The notes: generated by a model not told the origin, from the letters alone. 64,000 nt of DNA from Pseudomonas sp. Leaf48 (GCF_001421885.1 NZ_LMLH01000030.1:1-64000), one strand, 5' to 3'. Positions 21,831 through 30,399 are shown, counted from the first letter of the stretch. Made by a program: numbers and translations.

Positions 21831-21964
21831 CACGGCCGGAATTTGCCACTACAAACTGTGCAATTCCAGTGGCGAGGGAGCTTGCTCCAGGTCGACCCTG
21901 TAACGGTCGCCATCAGTATTGAGTCTGCTCGCCACGGCCTCATTCACCACCACGTGAACGTTAC
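21831..21964. other. oprG 3' flank with a single REP-like repeat
   Basis: GTGGCGAGGGAGCTTGCTCC at 21869-21889 is a single copy of the GTGGCGAGGG repeat class also seen near 12640. Nothing else recognisable is present. Confidence 0.5.
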
Positions 21965-22663
21965 TTAGAACTTGTAGCCCAGACCGATCATGTAGACAAA
22001 CGGATCCACATCCACGTCAACCTTGGCCCGGGTGCCCGGTGCAATGGCGTTGTTTTCCACTGTGGCGGTGGTATCGATGTCGATGTAGCGCACCTGGGCG
22101 TTGATCATCACGTTGTCGGTCAACATGTAGTCGGCGCCGACCTGCCAGGCCAGGCCCCAGGAGCTATCCGCCTTGAAGTTGCTGAAGCCGGCGGACTCGG
22201 CTCGGCTGCCAACGTGTTCGTCGTAGATGTAGGTGTAGTTGATGCCGCCGCCGACGTACGGTTGGAACTTCGACTTCGGATCCAGCGGGTAATACACCAG
22301 GCTCAGGGTGGGCGGCAGCTGTTTGATACTACCGAGTTTGCCGTTGGCTGGGCCCAGCGCGGTGTTCTTGATTTTTACGTCATGTTCGAACGGGGTCGCG
22401 GCGAGCAGCTCGATGCCGAGGTGAGGGGTAAGCATGTAGGCAAAGTTCAAGCCCAGCTGCGTGTCGCTGCTCAGGGTTGCCTTGCCACCCAGGTCTGCAC
22501 CTGCCAGCGGGCCTTGATCGACCTTGACGCTGGAGCTGTCAGCTTCCGGGTCAACGGTGATGGCGCCGGCACGAAGGATGATGTCACCGGCTTCGAAAGC
22601 GTTGGCGAGCGGGGCTGCGAGCGCTAGGGCAACCAGCGAAGCGCTGAGCAAGGACTTGTTCAT
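21965..22663 (-). CDS. oprG: OprG/OmpW family outer membrane protein
   Basis: The protein has 232 residues with a signal peptide (MNKSLLSASLVALALAAPLANA, cleaved after residue 22) and an eight-stranded OmpW-type beta barrel ending in the aromatic C-terminus GLGYKF. The typical GDIILRAGAITV start of the mature protein is present. OmpW barrels pass small hydrophobic molecules across the outer membrane. The place beside the epimerase pair and the zinc operon matches P. aeruginosa oprG. An Anr-like box lies 65-78 bp upstream, which fits the oxygen-responsive control reported for oprG. Confidence 0.9.
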   Translation of the reverse strand: MNKSLLSASLVALALAAPLANAFEAGDIILRAGAITVDPEADSSSVKVDQGPLAGADLGGKATLSSDTQLGLNFAYMLTPHLGIELLAATPFEHDVKIKNTALGPANGKLGSIKQLPPTLSLVYYPLDPKSKFQPYVGGGINYTYIYDEHVGSRAESAGFSNFKADSSWGLAWQVGADYMLTDNVMINAQVRYIDIDTTATVENNAIAPGTRAKVDVDVDPFVYMIGLGYKF

Positions 22664-22727
22664 GGGGGGCTCCAGAGGACATTAAAATTTTCTATGCCCA
22701 ATGGTAGCTCGCTATTTAGTAGTTACC

Positions 22728-22741
22728 TTGATTTAGCTCAA
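22728..22741 (-). promoter_or_regulatory. Anr/FNR-like box upstream of oprG
   Basis: TTGAT-TTAG-CTCAA matches the Anr/FNR consensus TTGAT-N4-ATCAA at nine of ten positions and lies 65-78 bp upstream of the oprG start. Control of oprG by Anr is known in P. aeruginosa; binding here is inferred. Confidence 0.45.
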
Positions 22742-22818
22742 CAAAGTGAACGGGGTTTGTATTTTATTGTGGTTTTGATGAAGCCTTCGTCGGAGCGCCA
22801 GTCGCACCTGGGCTTAAA

Positions 22819-22842
22819 GTGGGAGCGGGCTTGCTCGCGAAA
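22819..22842. repeat. single REP element
   Basis: GTGGGAGCGGGCTTGCTCGCG between oprG and the DUF3299 gene, a solitary copy of the REP sequence found as pairs elsewhere in the window. Confidence 0.75.
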
Positions 22843-22876
22843 ACTATTTTCTGAACGACGGCGGACCAATGGGGGC

Positions 22877-23410
22877 TCACTCCGGCAGCTCATACAGGTA
22901 AATCTTGTCCGCCTCCATCTGGTATCCGGCGTCCGCCAACTCGCTTGTAGACGCCTTTACCTGCAACGCACCCTCGATCCAGTACGGCTGATACAGCTCA
23001 TCGAGTTTCACGCCCACTTCACTTCTGACATGCACGATCTGGTTCGACGGCGGTGGCGGTACGTGAATGCAGGCGCCGAAATACGGCACCAGCAGAAACT
23101 CCGTGGTGCGACCTTCCTCACTCACTTCCAGCGGCACGATGTAGCCCGGCAGGCGGATGTCCTGGCCGTCGAGGGCCTTGACCACTGGCGCGTTGGGCAT
23201 GTCCTGCCTGGCTGCCGGCGCTGACTCGGCCGACAGCGCGCTGCTCATCTGCGAGAGGTCGTGCAGGGGCGTCATGTTCGGCACTTCCTTGGGCGCGTCC
23301 GGCGGAATCATTTGCGACCAGGTCAGGTCTTTTGGCTGCGCCGCCCACAGGGGCAGGGCAACCAGCATCAACAGCGCGAGTACAGCGCGGGGCATTTTCA
23401 ACATCCTCAT
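22877..23410 (-). CDS. DUF3299 secreted protein of the zinc operon
   Basis: The protein has 177 residues with an N-terminal signal (about residues 4-22, ending LPLWAAQ). The C-terminal half carries the DUF3299 pattern LPGYIVPLEVSEEGRTTEFLLVPYFGACIHVPPPPSNQ. The start at 23410 overlaps the permease stop by ATGA, favouring translational coupling; an internal ATG at 23395 has a better-spaced agg site and is an alternative. It is the last gene of a four-gene set that includes an ABC transporter and a His-rich periplasmic protein, so a metal-related periplasmic role is likely. Its molecular function is unknown. Confidence 0.8.
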   Translation of the reverse strand: MRMLKMPRAVLALLMLVALPLWAAQPKDLTWSQMIPPDAPKEVPNMTPLHDLSQMSSALSAESAPAARQDMPNAPVVKALDGQDIRLPGYIVPLEVSEEGRTTEFLLVPYFGACIHVPPPPSNQIVHVRSEVGVKLDELYQPYWIEGALQVKASTSELADAGYQMEADKIYLYELPE

Positions 23411-24672
23411 AAACGGATCGACAAACCATCGGCCAGGGATTGGCGGTAGGCCCGCCAGGCCGGCACGCTGCCCATCAGCAGCGCGGCGATCAGGATGCCA
23501 GCAAGCAGTGTCCATTCATATTGGCTGGGCCAGGCCAGCGGCAGATACAGACCGTAGTTGGCCTGCACATAACCCTGGGCCGCCGCGATGCACAGGTACA
23601 GCAGGGCGACGCCAGCAATCACGCCCGACAGCGCCAGGGCAAAGGCTTCCATCACCAGCAACGTCGCGATGTGCCAGGGGCGAGCGCCCACCGAACGCAG
23701 GATCGCCATCTCCCGGCGACGTTCGTTGAGGCTGGTGAGAATCGCCGTGAGCATACCGATCAATCCGGTCAGCACCACAAACAGCGAGACCACGAACAAG
23801 GCTTTTTCTGCCGTGCCCATCAAGCTCCACAGCTCCTGCAACGCCACGCCCGGCAGGATCGCCAGCATCGGTTCGCCACGGAATTCGTTGATTTCGCGCT
23901 GCAGGGCAAACGTCGAAATCTTGTTGTTGAGGCCGAGCATGAACGCGGTAATCGCTTGCGGCGTCAGGTCCATATTGCGCGCCTGATCAGCGCTGATGCG
24001 CCCATCGCCCCGGGCTGGAACGCCGTTGTGCCAGTCGATGTGGATCGCTTCCATGCCGCCGAGGCTGATGTGCAGCGTGCGGTCCACCGGGGTGCCGGTG
24101 CGCTTGAGGATGCCGACCACGTCGAACGGCTTGTCATCATGTTTGACCAGGCTGATCGCCGCCACACCATGGGCCAGCACCAGTTTGTCGCCGAGCTTGT
24201 AGTGCAGTGCCTCGGCGACTTCAGCGCCGAGCACCACTTCGAACGGGTCGCTGGCGAAGGGGCGGCCATCCGCCAGTTCCAGGTGCTGCTGGCGCCCATA
24301 CTGGTAGTGCTCGAAGTACGCCTCGGTGGTGCCCATGACCCGATAGCCGCGATGGGAATCGCCGAGGGACATCGGGATCGCCCACTTCACCTTCGGGTTA
24401 TTGGCGAAGTGCTCGAAGCTGTCCCAGCGGATGTTGTTAGTGGCGTTGCCGATGCGGAACACCGAGTACAGCAGCAGGTTCACCGAGCCGGAGCGGGCGC
24501 CGACGATCAGGTCGGTGCCGCTGATGGTGCTGGCGAAACTGGCCTTGGCTTCTGTGCGTACACGCTCGACGGCAAGCAGCAGGCACACCGACAGGGCGAT
24601 GGCGAACGCGGTGAGGATCGCGGTGAAACGGCGGTTAGCCAGGCTGGCCATGGCTAGACGGAACAGATACAT
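23407..24672 (-). CDS. ABC transporter permease, FtsX/MacB-like
   Basis: The protein has 421 residues. One membrane helix lies near residues 18-38, a large periplasmic domain follows to about 275, and three more helices lie in the last 140 residues: the MacB/LolC/FtsX layout. The start at 24672 follows gagg; the gap to the ATPase gene is one base. Such transporters extrude or rearrange envelope components rather than import ions. The association with a zinc-responsive operon is from context and from the P. aeruginosa PA4063-PA4066 set as I remember it. Confidence 0.85.
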   Translation of the reverse strand: MYLFRLAMASLANRRFTAILTAFAIALSVCLLLAVERVRTEAKASFASTISGTDLIVGARSGSVNLLLYSVFRIGNATNNIRWDSFEHFANNPKVKWAIPMSLGDSHRGYRVMGTTEAYFEHYQYGRQQHLELADGRPFASDPFEVVLGAEVAEALHYKLGDKLVLAHGVAAISLVKHDDKPFDVVGILKRTGTPVDRTLHISLGGMEAIHIDWHNGVPARGDGRISADQARNMDLTPQAITAFMLGLNNKISTFALQREINEFRGEPMLAILPGVALQELWSLMGTAEKALFVVSLFVVLTGLIGMLTAILTSLNERRREMAILRSVGARPWHIATLLVMEAFALALSGVIAGVALLYLCIAAAQGYVQANYGLYLPLAWPSQYEWTLLAGILIAALLMGSVPAWRAYRQSLADGLSIRL

Positions 24673-24673
24673 C

Positions 24674-25384
24674 TCAAACCTCTGCGGGCGTGGCGGCGCG
24701 ATTGAGATCGGCCAGCGACAGGTTGTGATCGAACAGCGGCGCCAGGCTCTGGTCATGGCTGACGAACAACAGGCTCGAGCCGGCTTCGCGGCATTCGGCG
24801 AACAGCAGGCGAATGAAGTTCGACCGGGCGTCGTAATCGAGGGCCGAAGTCGGCTCGTCGGCGATCACCAGTTCCGGCTGACCGATCAATGCCCGCGCGG
24901 CCGCGACTCGCTGTTGCTGGCCGATGGACAGCGAATCGGCGCGGCGGCCGAGGATGTTGTCATCCTGCAAACCCAGGTGCGCGAGCAGAGTGGCTGCGGC
25001 CTTGTCGACGCTGCCGTGACGCTGCCTGGCCCGTGCGGCACGTAGTTTCGAGAAGTGGCAGGGCAGTTCGACGTTCTCGCGCACTGACAGAAACGGCAGC
25101 AGGTTGAACTGCTGGAAAATGTAGCCTGTGTGATCGACGCGAAAGTGATCGCGGGCACCAGCGGACATTTCGCTCAGTTCGTGGTCGAGCAGGCGAATAC
25201 TGCCGCGATCCGGCTTTTGCACGCCGCCGAGCAGGCCCAGCAGGGTGGTCTTGCCGCTGCCGCTGGGACCTTTGAGAAACAGGGTTTCCCCTCGCTCCAG
25301 ACGGAACGCCGGGATATCCAGCAAGAGCGGGTGACCGGGCCAACTGAAGCCCAGGTCGGACAGTTCGATGAGTGCTTGGGTCAT
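24674..25384 (-). CDS. ABC transporter ATP-binding protein (LolD/MacB type)
   Basis: The protein has 236 residues. Walker A GPSGSGKTT lies near 39-47, the Q-loop is in FQQFNLLPFLSV, the signature is SLSIGQQQR (with I in place of the usual G of LSGGQ), Walker B is LVIADEPTSALD and the switch histidine is in FVSHDQ. It energises the adjacent permease and lies one base upstream of it on the minus strand. Confidence 0.9.
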   Translation of the reverse strand: MTQALIELSDLGFSWPGHPLLLDIPAFRLERGETLFLKGPSGSGKTTLLGLLGGVQKPDRGSIRLLDHELSEMSAGARDHFRVDHTGYIFQQFNLLPFLSVRENVELPCHFSKLRAARARQRHGSVDKAAATLLAHLGLQDDNILGRRADSLSIGQQQRVAAARALIGQPELVIADEPTSALDYDARSNFIRLLFAECREAGSSLLFVSHDQSLAPLFDHNLSLADLNRAATPAEV

Positions 25385-25449
25385 TTAGCCGATTTCATGA
25401 ATGTTGATGACCTGTGTTGGACCTGTTGGGCAGGGGACTTTTGGGCGGA

Positions 25450-26040
25450 TCAGAATTTTAGGCTGGCAGCCTTGGCCGTCACTTCAACGCCTTGCTGGCC
25501 GCTCGGGCCGATCAGTTGTACCTGAATCTTCTGGGTCGCCGGGAAGGTGTTGAAAACATTTACCAGGTCCAGGGTTTTCAGCTCGCCAGGAGCGGCGCAG
25601 GTGAACTGGTAAAGCGCGTGGATTTCGCTGTGACCCTCATGGTGCTCGTGGGCCACTTCGGCCTTGGCGTCTTCATCGTGATCATCGTCGGCATGCGGTT
25701 TGTCGCCAAACAACGGGCTTTCCAGTCCCTGGTTTTGCACCACGCAACCTGCGGCCTTTGGCAGGCTGAAAAGAGCCAGGGGTTTTTCAAGGCGGGCGCG
25801 GGCGGAGGCGACTTTAGCCTTGTCGTCATCGCTGGCGCCAGCATGTTCGAACCCCACCAGATTCATCGCCGGGCTTTCCAGCTCCAGTTCCAGAGTCTGC
25901 CCGCTCAACGCCACATTCAGGCGGGCGACGCCGTGTTCATGGGCGCCAAGGCTGCCGTGCTCGTGATCATGTTCGTCGGCGGCCTGGGCGACAACCAGTG
26001 GCAACAAGGCAAACGGCAGAGCGAGAAGCAGACGACGCAT
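25450..26040 (-). CDS. ZrgA-like (DUF2796) zinc-associated periplasmic protein
   Basis: The protein has 196 residues with a signal peptide (MRRLLLALPFALLPLVVAQAA). The mature N-terminus is histidine-rich (DEHDHEHGSLGAHEHG) and a second His/Asp cluster (HADDDHDEDAKAEVAHEHHEGH) lies near 117-138, both likely zinc ligands. The rest fits DUF2796/ZrgA, a periplasmic protein that helps zinc uptake in related bacteria. It is the first gene of the operon and is preceded by a perfect palindrome of the Zur-box kind. Confidence 0.85.
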   Translation of the reverse strand: MRRLLLALPFALLPLVVAQAADEHDHEHGSLGAHEHGVARLNVALSGQTLELELESPAMNLVGFEHAGASDDDKAKVASARARLEKPLALFSLPKAAGCVVQNQGLESPLFGDKPHADDDHDEDAKAEVAHEHHEGHSEIHALYQFTCAAPGELKTLDLVNVFNTFPATQKIQVQLIGPSGQQGVEVTAKAASLKF

Positions 26041-26073
26041 GGCGATTCTCCGAAAGGTAAAGTGAAGAAAGTG

Positions 26074-26094
26074 TTATGTAATCTTATTACATAA
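26074..26094 (-). promoter_or_regulatory. probable Zur operator
   Basis: TTATGTAAT, three bases, then ATTACATAA: a perfect 9+9 inverted repeat 34-54 bp upstream of the zrgA-like start. The A/T-rich GTTATnnnATAAC-like pattern fits Zur boxes of gamma-proteobacteria, and the downstream operon is of the zinc-starvation type. Binding was not tested. Confidence 0.65.
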
Positions 26095-26175
26095 GTGCGG
26101 AGAGTTTGACCGTCTGCTTGGCGTTGCACAAGTCCCGTGGGAGCATGCACGCAAGAAATGTGCGGGAGCAGAGCT

Positions 26176-26517
26176 ATGTTGCGAATTCGCGGAAACATCG
26201 GCGACTGGCCGGTGGATTTGACGCTGGAGATGGATGACAGCGACTGGGCACGCTTGGGCGCGCAGCTGCAGGTGGAGAAAACCGCAGCCAGCGCGCCAAC
26301 GGCAAAACCGCTGAATCAGGATGATGCCCTGTGGCAGATCGCCAGGGATTTGTTGCGCAAGGCCGGGCAACTCAGCGGGCCGGACTTGCTCGACCAGCTG
26401 GAAGGGTTGACCGGCAGTGCGGGGGCGGGCAAGCGCCTGTTGGTGCGGTTGCGCCATAGTCCCGACGTGAAGGTCGAGAGCGGCGGGGATACGCCGCTCT
26501 ACCGCTGGCTCGAATAA
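26176..26517 (+). CDS. conserved hypothetical protein, 113 residues
   Basis: The ATG at 26176 has gggag 9 bp upstream; an earlier in-frame ATG has no site and no family support. The protein is soluble, acidic in the first half (GNIGDWPVDLTLEMDDSDWARL), with no membrane segment or known motif. It is divergent from the zinc operon, so the Zur-like palindrome at 26074-26094 also lies in its promoter region. Its position matches a conserved small gene between the zinc operon and ybbN in other Pseudomonas, as far as I remember. Confidence 0.7.
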   Translation: MLRIRGNIGDWPVDLTLEMDDSDWARLGAQLQVEKTAASAPTAKPLNQDDALWQIARDLLRKAGQLSGPDLLDQLEGLTGSAGAGKRLLVRLRHSPDVKVESGGDTPLYRWLE

Positions 26518-26533
26518 ACCGCAAAAGCTCGCG

Positions 26534-26577
26534 GCCTGCGCCAGCTCCTGCAGTGTCCGTGTGGGGCTGGCGCAGGC
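26534..26577. repeat. 12-bp inverted repeat between convergent genes
   Basis: GCCTGCGCCAGC (26534-26545) and GCTGGCGCAGGC (26566-26577) form a perfect stem followed by CTGCGATC, a Pseudomonas REP-type sequence. It separates the 113-residue gene from the convergent ybbN and could act as a terminator for both. Confidence 0.7.
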
Positions 26578-26592
26578 TGCGATCTGTTGATC

Positions 26593-27465
26593 TTAATAAA
26601 GCGCGGCAAACAACTTGCGACGGTAGGTGCCGACCAGCGGGTGGTCGTTGCCCAGCAGCTCGAACACCTGCAGCAAGGTCTTGTGCGGCAAACCTTCGCT
26701 GTAGCTGCGGTTGCGCATGAACAACTTGAGCAATGCATCCAGTGCAGCTTCGTACTGTTGACGGGCCAGTTGCTGGATCGCCAGTTGATACACCGCTTCG
26801 TCGTCCAGTGGGTCTTTCGCCAGGCGGGCTTTGAGGTCGGCGGCGTCCGGCAAGTCCCTGGCCAGGCCAAGAAACTTGATCTGTGCTTTGGCACCGGCCA
26901 GGGCGGCCTTGTGCTCGTCGCTCTTGACCGCATCGAGTACGGTTTGCGCTTCAGTCAGTTCACCGCGCTCGGTCAGGCAGCGGGCGTAGAGGATCAGCGC
27001 CTTGGCGTTAGTGTTGTCCTCGCCCAGCAGCACTTTGAGCTGGGCTTCGGCATCGGCGAAGCGGCTGTCGTCGAACAGCGCCTGGGCCTGTTCGAACGGG
27101 TCGGCGGCGGCCGGTGGCGGCATTTGCACGTGGGGTTCGAGCAGGGCGCGAACGGCTGACTCCGGTTGCGCACCGGCGAAACCGTCGACAGGCTGGCCAT
27201 CCTTGAATAGCACCACGGTCGGCAGGCTGCGGATGCCGAAGCGAGCGACGATGTCCTGTTCGAGGTCGCAGTTGACCTTGGCCAGCAGCAGTTCGCCCTG
27301 ATAGCTCTCGGCGATGGCCTGCAGCATCGGCATCAGCTGTTTGCAAGGCGCACACCATTCGGCCCAGAAATCCACCAGCACCGGCTTGTGAAAGGAGTTC
27401 TCGATTACTGACTGGTCGAAATCGGCAGTCGTGGCGTCGAAGATGTACGGCGTTGGCTGACTCAT
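26593..27465 (-). CDS. ybbN: YbbN/CnoX-type thioredoxin-TPR chaperone
   Basis: The protein has 290 residues. An N-terminal thioredoxin domain (1-110) carries an intact WCAPC active site (Cys38, Cys41), followed by tetratricopeptide-like helical repeats to the C-terminus. In E. coli CnoX the first cysteine of the motif is lost and the protein protects clients from chlorine stress; here both cysteines are kept, so redox activity is likely. The ATG at 27465 starts right at the domain; a longer frame upstream is not family-like. Confidence 0.88.
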   Translation of the reverse strand: MSQPTPYIFDATTADFDQSVIENSFHKPVLVDFWAEWCAPCKQLMPMLQAIAESYQGELLLAKVNCDLEQDIVARFGIRSLPTVVLFKDGQPVDGFAGAQPESAVRALLEPHVQMPPPAAADPFEQAQALFDDSRFADAEAQLKVLLGEDNTNAKALILYARCLTERGELTEAQTVLDAVKSDEHKAALAGAKAQIKFLGLARDLPDAADLKARLAKDPLDDEAVYQLAIQQLARQQYEAALDALLKLFMRNRSYSEGLPHKTLLQVFELLGNDHPLVGTYRRKLFAALY

Positions 27466-27540
27466 GGGGGATCTCGTAAAAGCGTGAATGGGGCAACTAT
27501 ACGGCTTGACGGGGGGCGGCCGGAAGACAGGACACCGATC

Positions 27541-27558
27541 GTTCCCACGCGTGGGAAC
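27541..27558. repeat. 18-bp palindrome, Pseudomonas repeat type
   Basis: GTTCCCACG followed by CGTGGGAAC is a perfect palindrome between ybbN and the methyltransferase gene. It resembles a shortened form of a common Pseudomonas intergenic repeat with CGTTCCCACGC...GCGTGGGAACG arms. Confidence 0.55.
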
Positions 27559-27568
27559 TATCAATCAA

Positions 27569-28225
27569 TCAAGGCCGGGAGGCGTGGTACAGGCTTACAT
27601 GCCGAAATTCGTGTGGCTCGGCCAGATCCGGCAGGGTCATGGCTTCCAGCATCTCGATGCGCCGGTACAGCGGATGACGAAAATCGCGCACCCGTGAATC
27701 GGCTACCAACGCTTCCCGGCCGCGACTGAGAAATTCATCCAGCAACGGCAAGTTCGCCCGGTCGTAGAGCACATCGGCTACCAGGATCAAATCAAAGCGA
27801 TCGGCCTCGGCAAAAAAGTCCGTCGAATAGCTGAGCTCGACATCATTGAGTTCAGCATTCGCCCGACAGGCGGCAATCGCCAGTGGGTCAAGGTCACAAG
27901 CCACCACTTCCAGCGCCCCAGCCTTCAGTGCGGCAATCCCGGCCACGCCGGAGCCGGCACCGAAATCCAGCACGCGCTTGCCCTTGACCCACTCAGGGAA
28001 GTCGGCGAGATGACGTGCCACCGCCAGGCCACTGGCCCAGCAAAAACACCAATAAGGCGGCTCATGCAGGATCCGCCGGGTTTCTTCCGGGCTGAAGGCC
28101 CGGTCCATGTTGTCGCCATCGATCAACCACAACTTCAGATCGGTCCCCGGTAATTGACAGGCGACCAGCTGCGCATCACCCAGCAATTCACCCAAAGCCT
28201 GTTGCAGGTCGTGCGGTGCACTCAT
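27569..28225 (-). CDS. class I SAM methyltransferase, ETFB-lysine methyltransferase-like
   Basis: The protein has 218 residues. The SAM-binding motif I is VLDFGAGSGVAGIAAL, with the acidic residue of motif II in VVACDLDPLAI and a DVLYD motif (LILVADVLYD) typical of the METTL20/ETFKMT group of protein lysine methyltransferases. The upstream WCFCWASGLAVARHL segment is also typical. Target protein unknown; the electron-transfer flavoprotein is a family-based guess. The start overlaps the YbaY-like gene's stop (ATGA). Confidence 0.82.
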   Translation of the reverse strand: MSAPHDLQQALGELLGDAQLVACQLPGTDLKLWLIDGDNMDRAFSPEETRRILHEPPYWCFCWASGLAVARHLADFPEWVKGKRVLDFGAGSGVAGIAALKAGALEVVACDLDPLAIAACRANAELNDVELSYSTDFFAEADRFDLILVADVLYDRANLPLLDEFLSRGREALVADSRVRDFRHPLYRRIEMLEAMTLPDLAEPHEFRHVSLYHASRP

Positions 28226-28686
28226 GGCGCTTTGACGAATTGCAATTGGCCAAGCGCCTGGGTGGTCGGCTGGCTAATCAGCTGTGACGGCAGGTGCAGG
28301 ATCAACTGGCCGGACTGACTGGCGCGGCCACGCAGCTCTACACGGGCACCAACCGGGAACGATTCGGGGTTGAAGCGCAGGTGAAACGGCAGCGCCTGGT
28401 TGTTGCCGATCAGGTTGGAACTGGCGAGCAATTGCTGCGGCCGATCTTTTTCGTCGATCACCAGCAGCGCCAGCTCCACTTCAGCCCCTGCCGGCACACC
28501 TTGCAGCGTACCGCTCAATTCGCGCTGATACGCCGGCAGTGGACCGAGATTCGCCGATTCCCGGGCTTTCTTCTGCGCCTGTTCTGGTGCAGGGCCTGGC
28601 GTTGGCGGCTGGGGCTTGGGGGCATCGCTGCTGCAAGCGACCAGCAGGCTGAAAAAACTGAGCAAAACGAGTGGTCTCAGGGACAT
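28222..28686 (-). CDS. YbaY/YscW-like lipoprotein
   Basis: The protein has 154 residues. The lipobox LLVAC (Cys18) ends a typical lipoprotein signal, then a proline-rich linker (to about 45) precedes a beta domain of the YbaY/YscW type (LSGTLQGVPAGAEVELALLVIDEKD onward). The start at 28686 has ggag 7 bp upstream. It is probably anchored in the outer membrane; its role is unknown in most species. It forms a two-gene operon with the methyltransferase. Confidence 0.8.
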   Translation of the reverse strand: MSLRPLVLLSFFSLLVACSSDAPKPQPPTPGPAPEQAQKKARESANLGPLPAYQRELSGTLQGVPAGAEVELALLVIDEKDRPQQLLASSNLIGNNQALPFHLRFNPESFPVGARVELRGRASQSGQLILHLPSQLISQPTTQALGQLQFVKAP

Positions 28687-28804
28687 TTGCGGCTCCGGCA
28701 AGACGTAATCCATATATAACCAATCTGTATACCGCAAACCCTATGGCTTGTCTTGCCACGGGGATGCGCTACCATGGCCCTCCCTTTTTTTGTTGCCTGC
28801 CACC

Positions 28805-29269
28805 ATGCACTGTCCCTTCTGCGGTGCCAACGACACCAAGGTCATCGACTCGCGTCTGGTCGCCGAGGGCGAACAGGTACGCCGCCGGCGTGAATGCCTG
28901 GCCTGCGGCGAACGTTTCACGACGTTCGAGACGGCTGAACTGGTGTTGCCGCGCCTGATCAAAACCGACGGCAGTCGCCAGCCGTTCGACGAAGAAAAGC
29001 TCCGCGCCGGCATGCAGCGCGCGCTGGAAAAGCGCCCGGTGAGTGTCGAGCGCCTCGAATCGTCGCTGGTGCACATCAAACACAAACTGCGCGCCACCGG
29101 CGAACGCGAGGTCAAATCCCTCGTGGTCGGCGAACTGGTGATGGCCGAGCTGCAAAAGCTCGACGAAGTCGCCTATATCCGTTTCGCTTCGGTGTATCGC
29201 CGCTTCCAGGACCTCAACGAGTTCCGCGAAGAGATCGATCGCCTGGCCCGTGAGCCGGTGAAAGAATGA
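28805..29269 (+). CDS. nrdR: ribonucleotide reductase regulator NrdR
   Basis: The protein has 154 residues, the standard length. The zinc ribbon uses Cys3, Cys6, Cys31 and Cys34 (MHCPFCG ... CLACG), followed by the ATP-cone domain (LVLPRLIKTDGSRQPFDEEKL). It represses nrd genes when dATP is bound. The ATG at 28805 is fixed by the zinc ribbon at the very N-terminus. It opens the riboflavin block, overlapping ribD by 4 bp. Confidence 0.96.
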   Translation: MHCPFCGANDTKVIDSRLVAEGEQVRRRRECLACGERFTTFETAELVLPRLIKTDGSRQPFDEEKLRAGMQRALEKRPVSVERLESSLVHIKHKLRATGEREVKSLVVGELVMAELQKLDEVAYIRFASVYRRFQDLNEFREEIDRLAREPVKE

Positions 29270-30399
29270 CCTCGCCCGCAGAGCTTGCCATCCTCGACGC
29301 TCATTTCATGGCCCGTGCCCTGGAACTGGCGCGCAAAGGTCATTACACGACCCACCCCAACCCTCGGGTTGGCTGCGTGATCGTGCGTGACGGGCAGATC
29401 GTCGGCGAAGGCTGGCACGAGCGCGCCGGTGAGCCTCATGCCGAAGTCCACGCCTTGCGCGCCGCCGGTGCACTGGCCCGGGGTGCCACGGCCTACGTGA
29501 CCCTCGAGCCCTGCAGCCACCATGGCCGCACGCCGCCCTGCGCCGATGCGCTGGTCAATGCCGGTGTCGCGCGGGTAGTGGCGGCAATGCAGGATCCGAA
29601 CCCGGAAGTGGCCGGTCGCGGCCTGCAACGTCTGGCCCAGGCGGGCATCGCCACCGATAGCGGCGTGCTGGAAAGCGAGGCGCGCAAACTCAATCAAGGC
29701 TTCCTCAAGCGCATGGAACACGGCTTGCCGTTCGTGCGGGTCAAGTTGGCCATGAGCCTGGACGGTCGTACGGCGATGGAGAGCGGCGAGAGCCAATGGA
29801 TCACCGGTCCGGCGGCGCGTTCTGCGGTACAACGTCTGCGCGCCCAGGCCAGTGTGGTGCTGACCGGCGCCGACACGGTGCTGGCGGACAACGCCCGTTT
29901 GACCGTGCGTGCCGATGAACTCGGTCTGGATGCCGCGCAAACTGCCCTGGCCATGAGCCGGCCGCCGCTGCGCGTATTGGTCGACGGTCGTTTGCGGGTG
30001 CCGCTGGATGCGCCGTTTTTCAAGGCCGGCCCGGCGCTGGTCGCCACTTGCGTGGCGGTTGAAGAGCAATACGCCAACGGCCCGGAATGCCTGATCGTGC
30101 CCGGCTACGATGGTCAGGTCGACCTGCGTCAGCTGCTGGTCGAACTTGCCGCTCGCGGAGTCAATGAAGTGTTGGTCGAGGCCGGCCCGCGTCTGGCCGG
30201 AGCTTTTGCTCAGCTCCGATTGGTGGACGAGTTCCAGATTTTCATTGCCGGCAAGTTTTTGGGCTCTTCGGCGCGGCCGCTGCTGGACTGGCCGCTCGTG
30301 CAAATGAAGGATGCGCCCGAGCTCAAAATTACCGAAATTCGCGCGGTTGGCGATGACTGGCGGGTCACTGCCATTCCTTCGCCAGCAGCGAGCGTATAA
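29266..30399 (+). CDS. ribD: bifunctional riboflavin deaminase/reductase
   Basis: The protein has 377 residues. The N-terminal cytidine deaminase-like domain binds zinc through His58 (PHAE, with catalytic Glu60), Cys83 and Cys92 (EPCSHHGRTPPC). The C-terminal reductase domain begins near 155 (VRVKLAMSLDGRTAM). It performs the second and third steps of riboflavin synthesis from GTP. ATGA overlap with nrdR indicates coupling. Confidence 0.96.
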   Translation: MTSPAELAILDAHFMARALELARKGHYTTHPNPRVGCVIVRDGQIVGEGWHERAGEPHAEVHALRAAGALARGATAYVTLEPCSHHGRTPPCADALVNAGVARVVAAMQDPNPEVAGRGLQRLAQAGIATDSGVLESEARKLNQGFLKRMEHGLPFVRVKLAMSLDGRTAMESGESQWITGPAARSAVQRLRAQASVVLTGADTVLADNARLTVRADELGLDAAQTALAMSRPPLRVLVDGRLRVPLDAPFFKAGPALVATCVAVEEQYANGPECLIVPGYDGQVDLRQLLVELAARGVNEVLVEAGPRLAGAFAQLRLVDEFQIFIAGKFLGSSARPLLDWPLVQMKDAPELKITEIRAVGDDWRVTAIPSPAASV

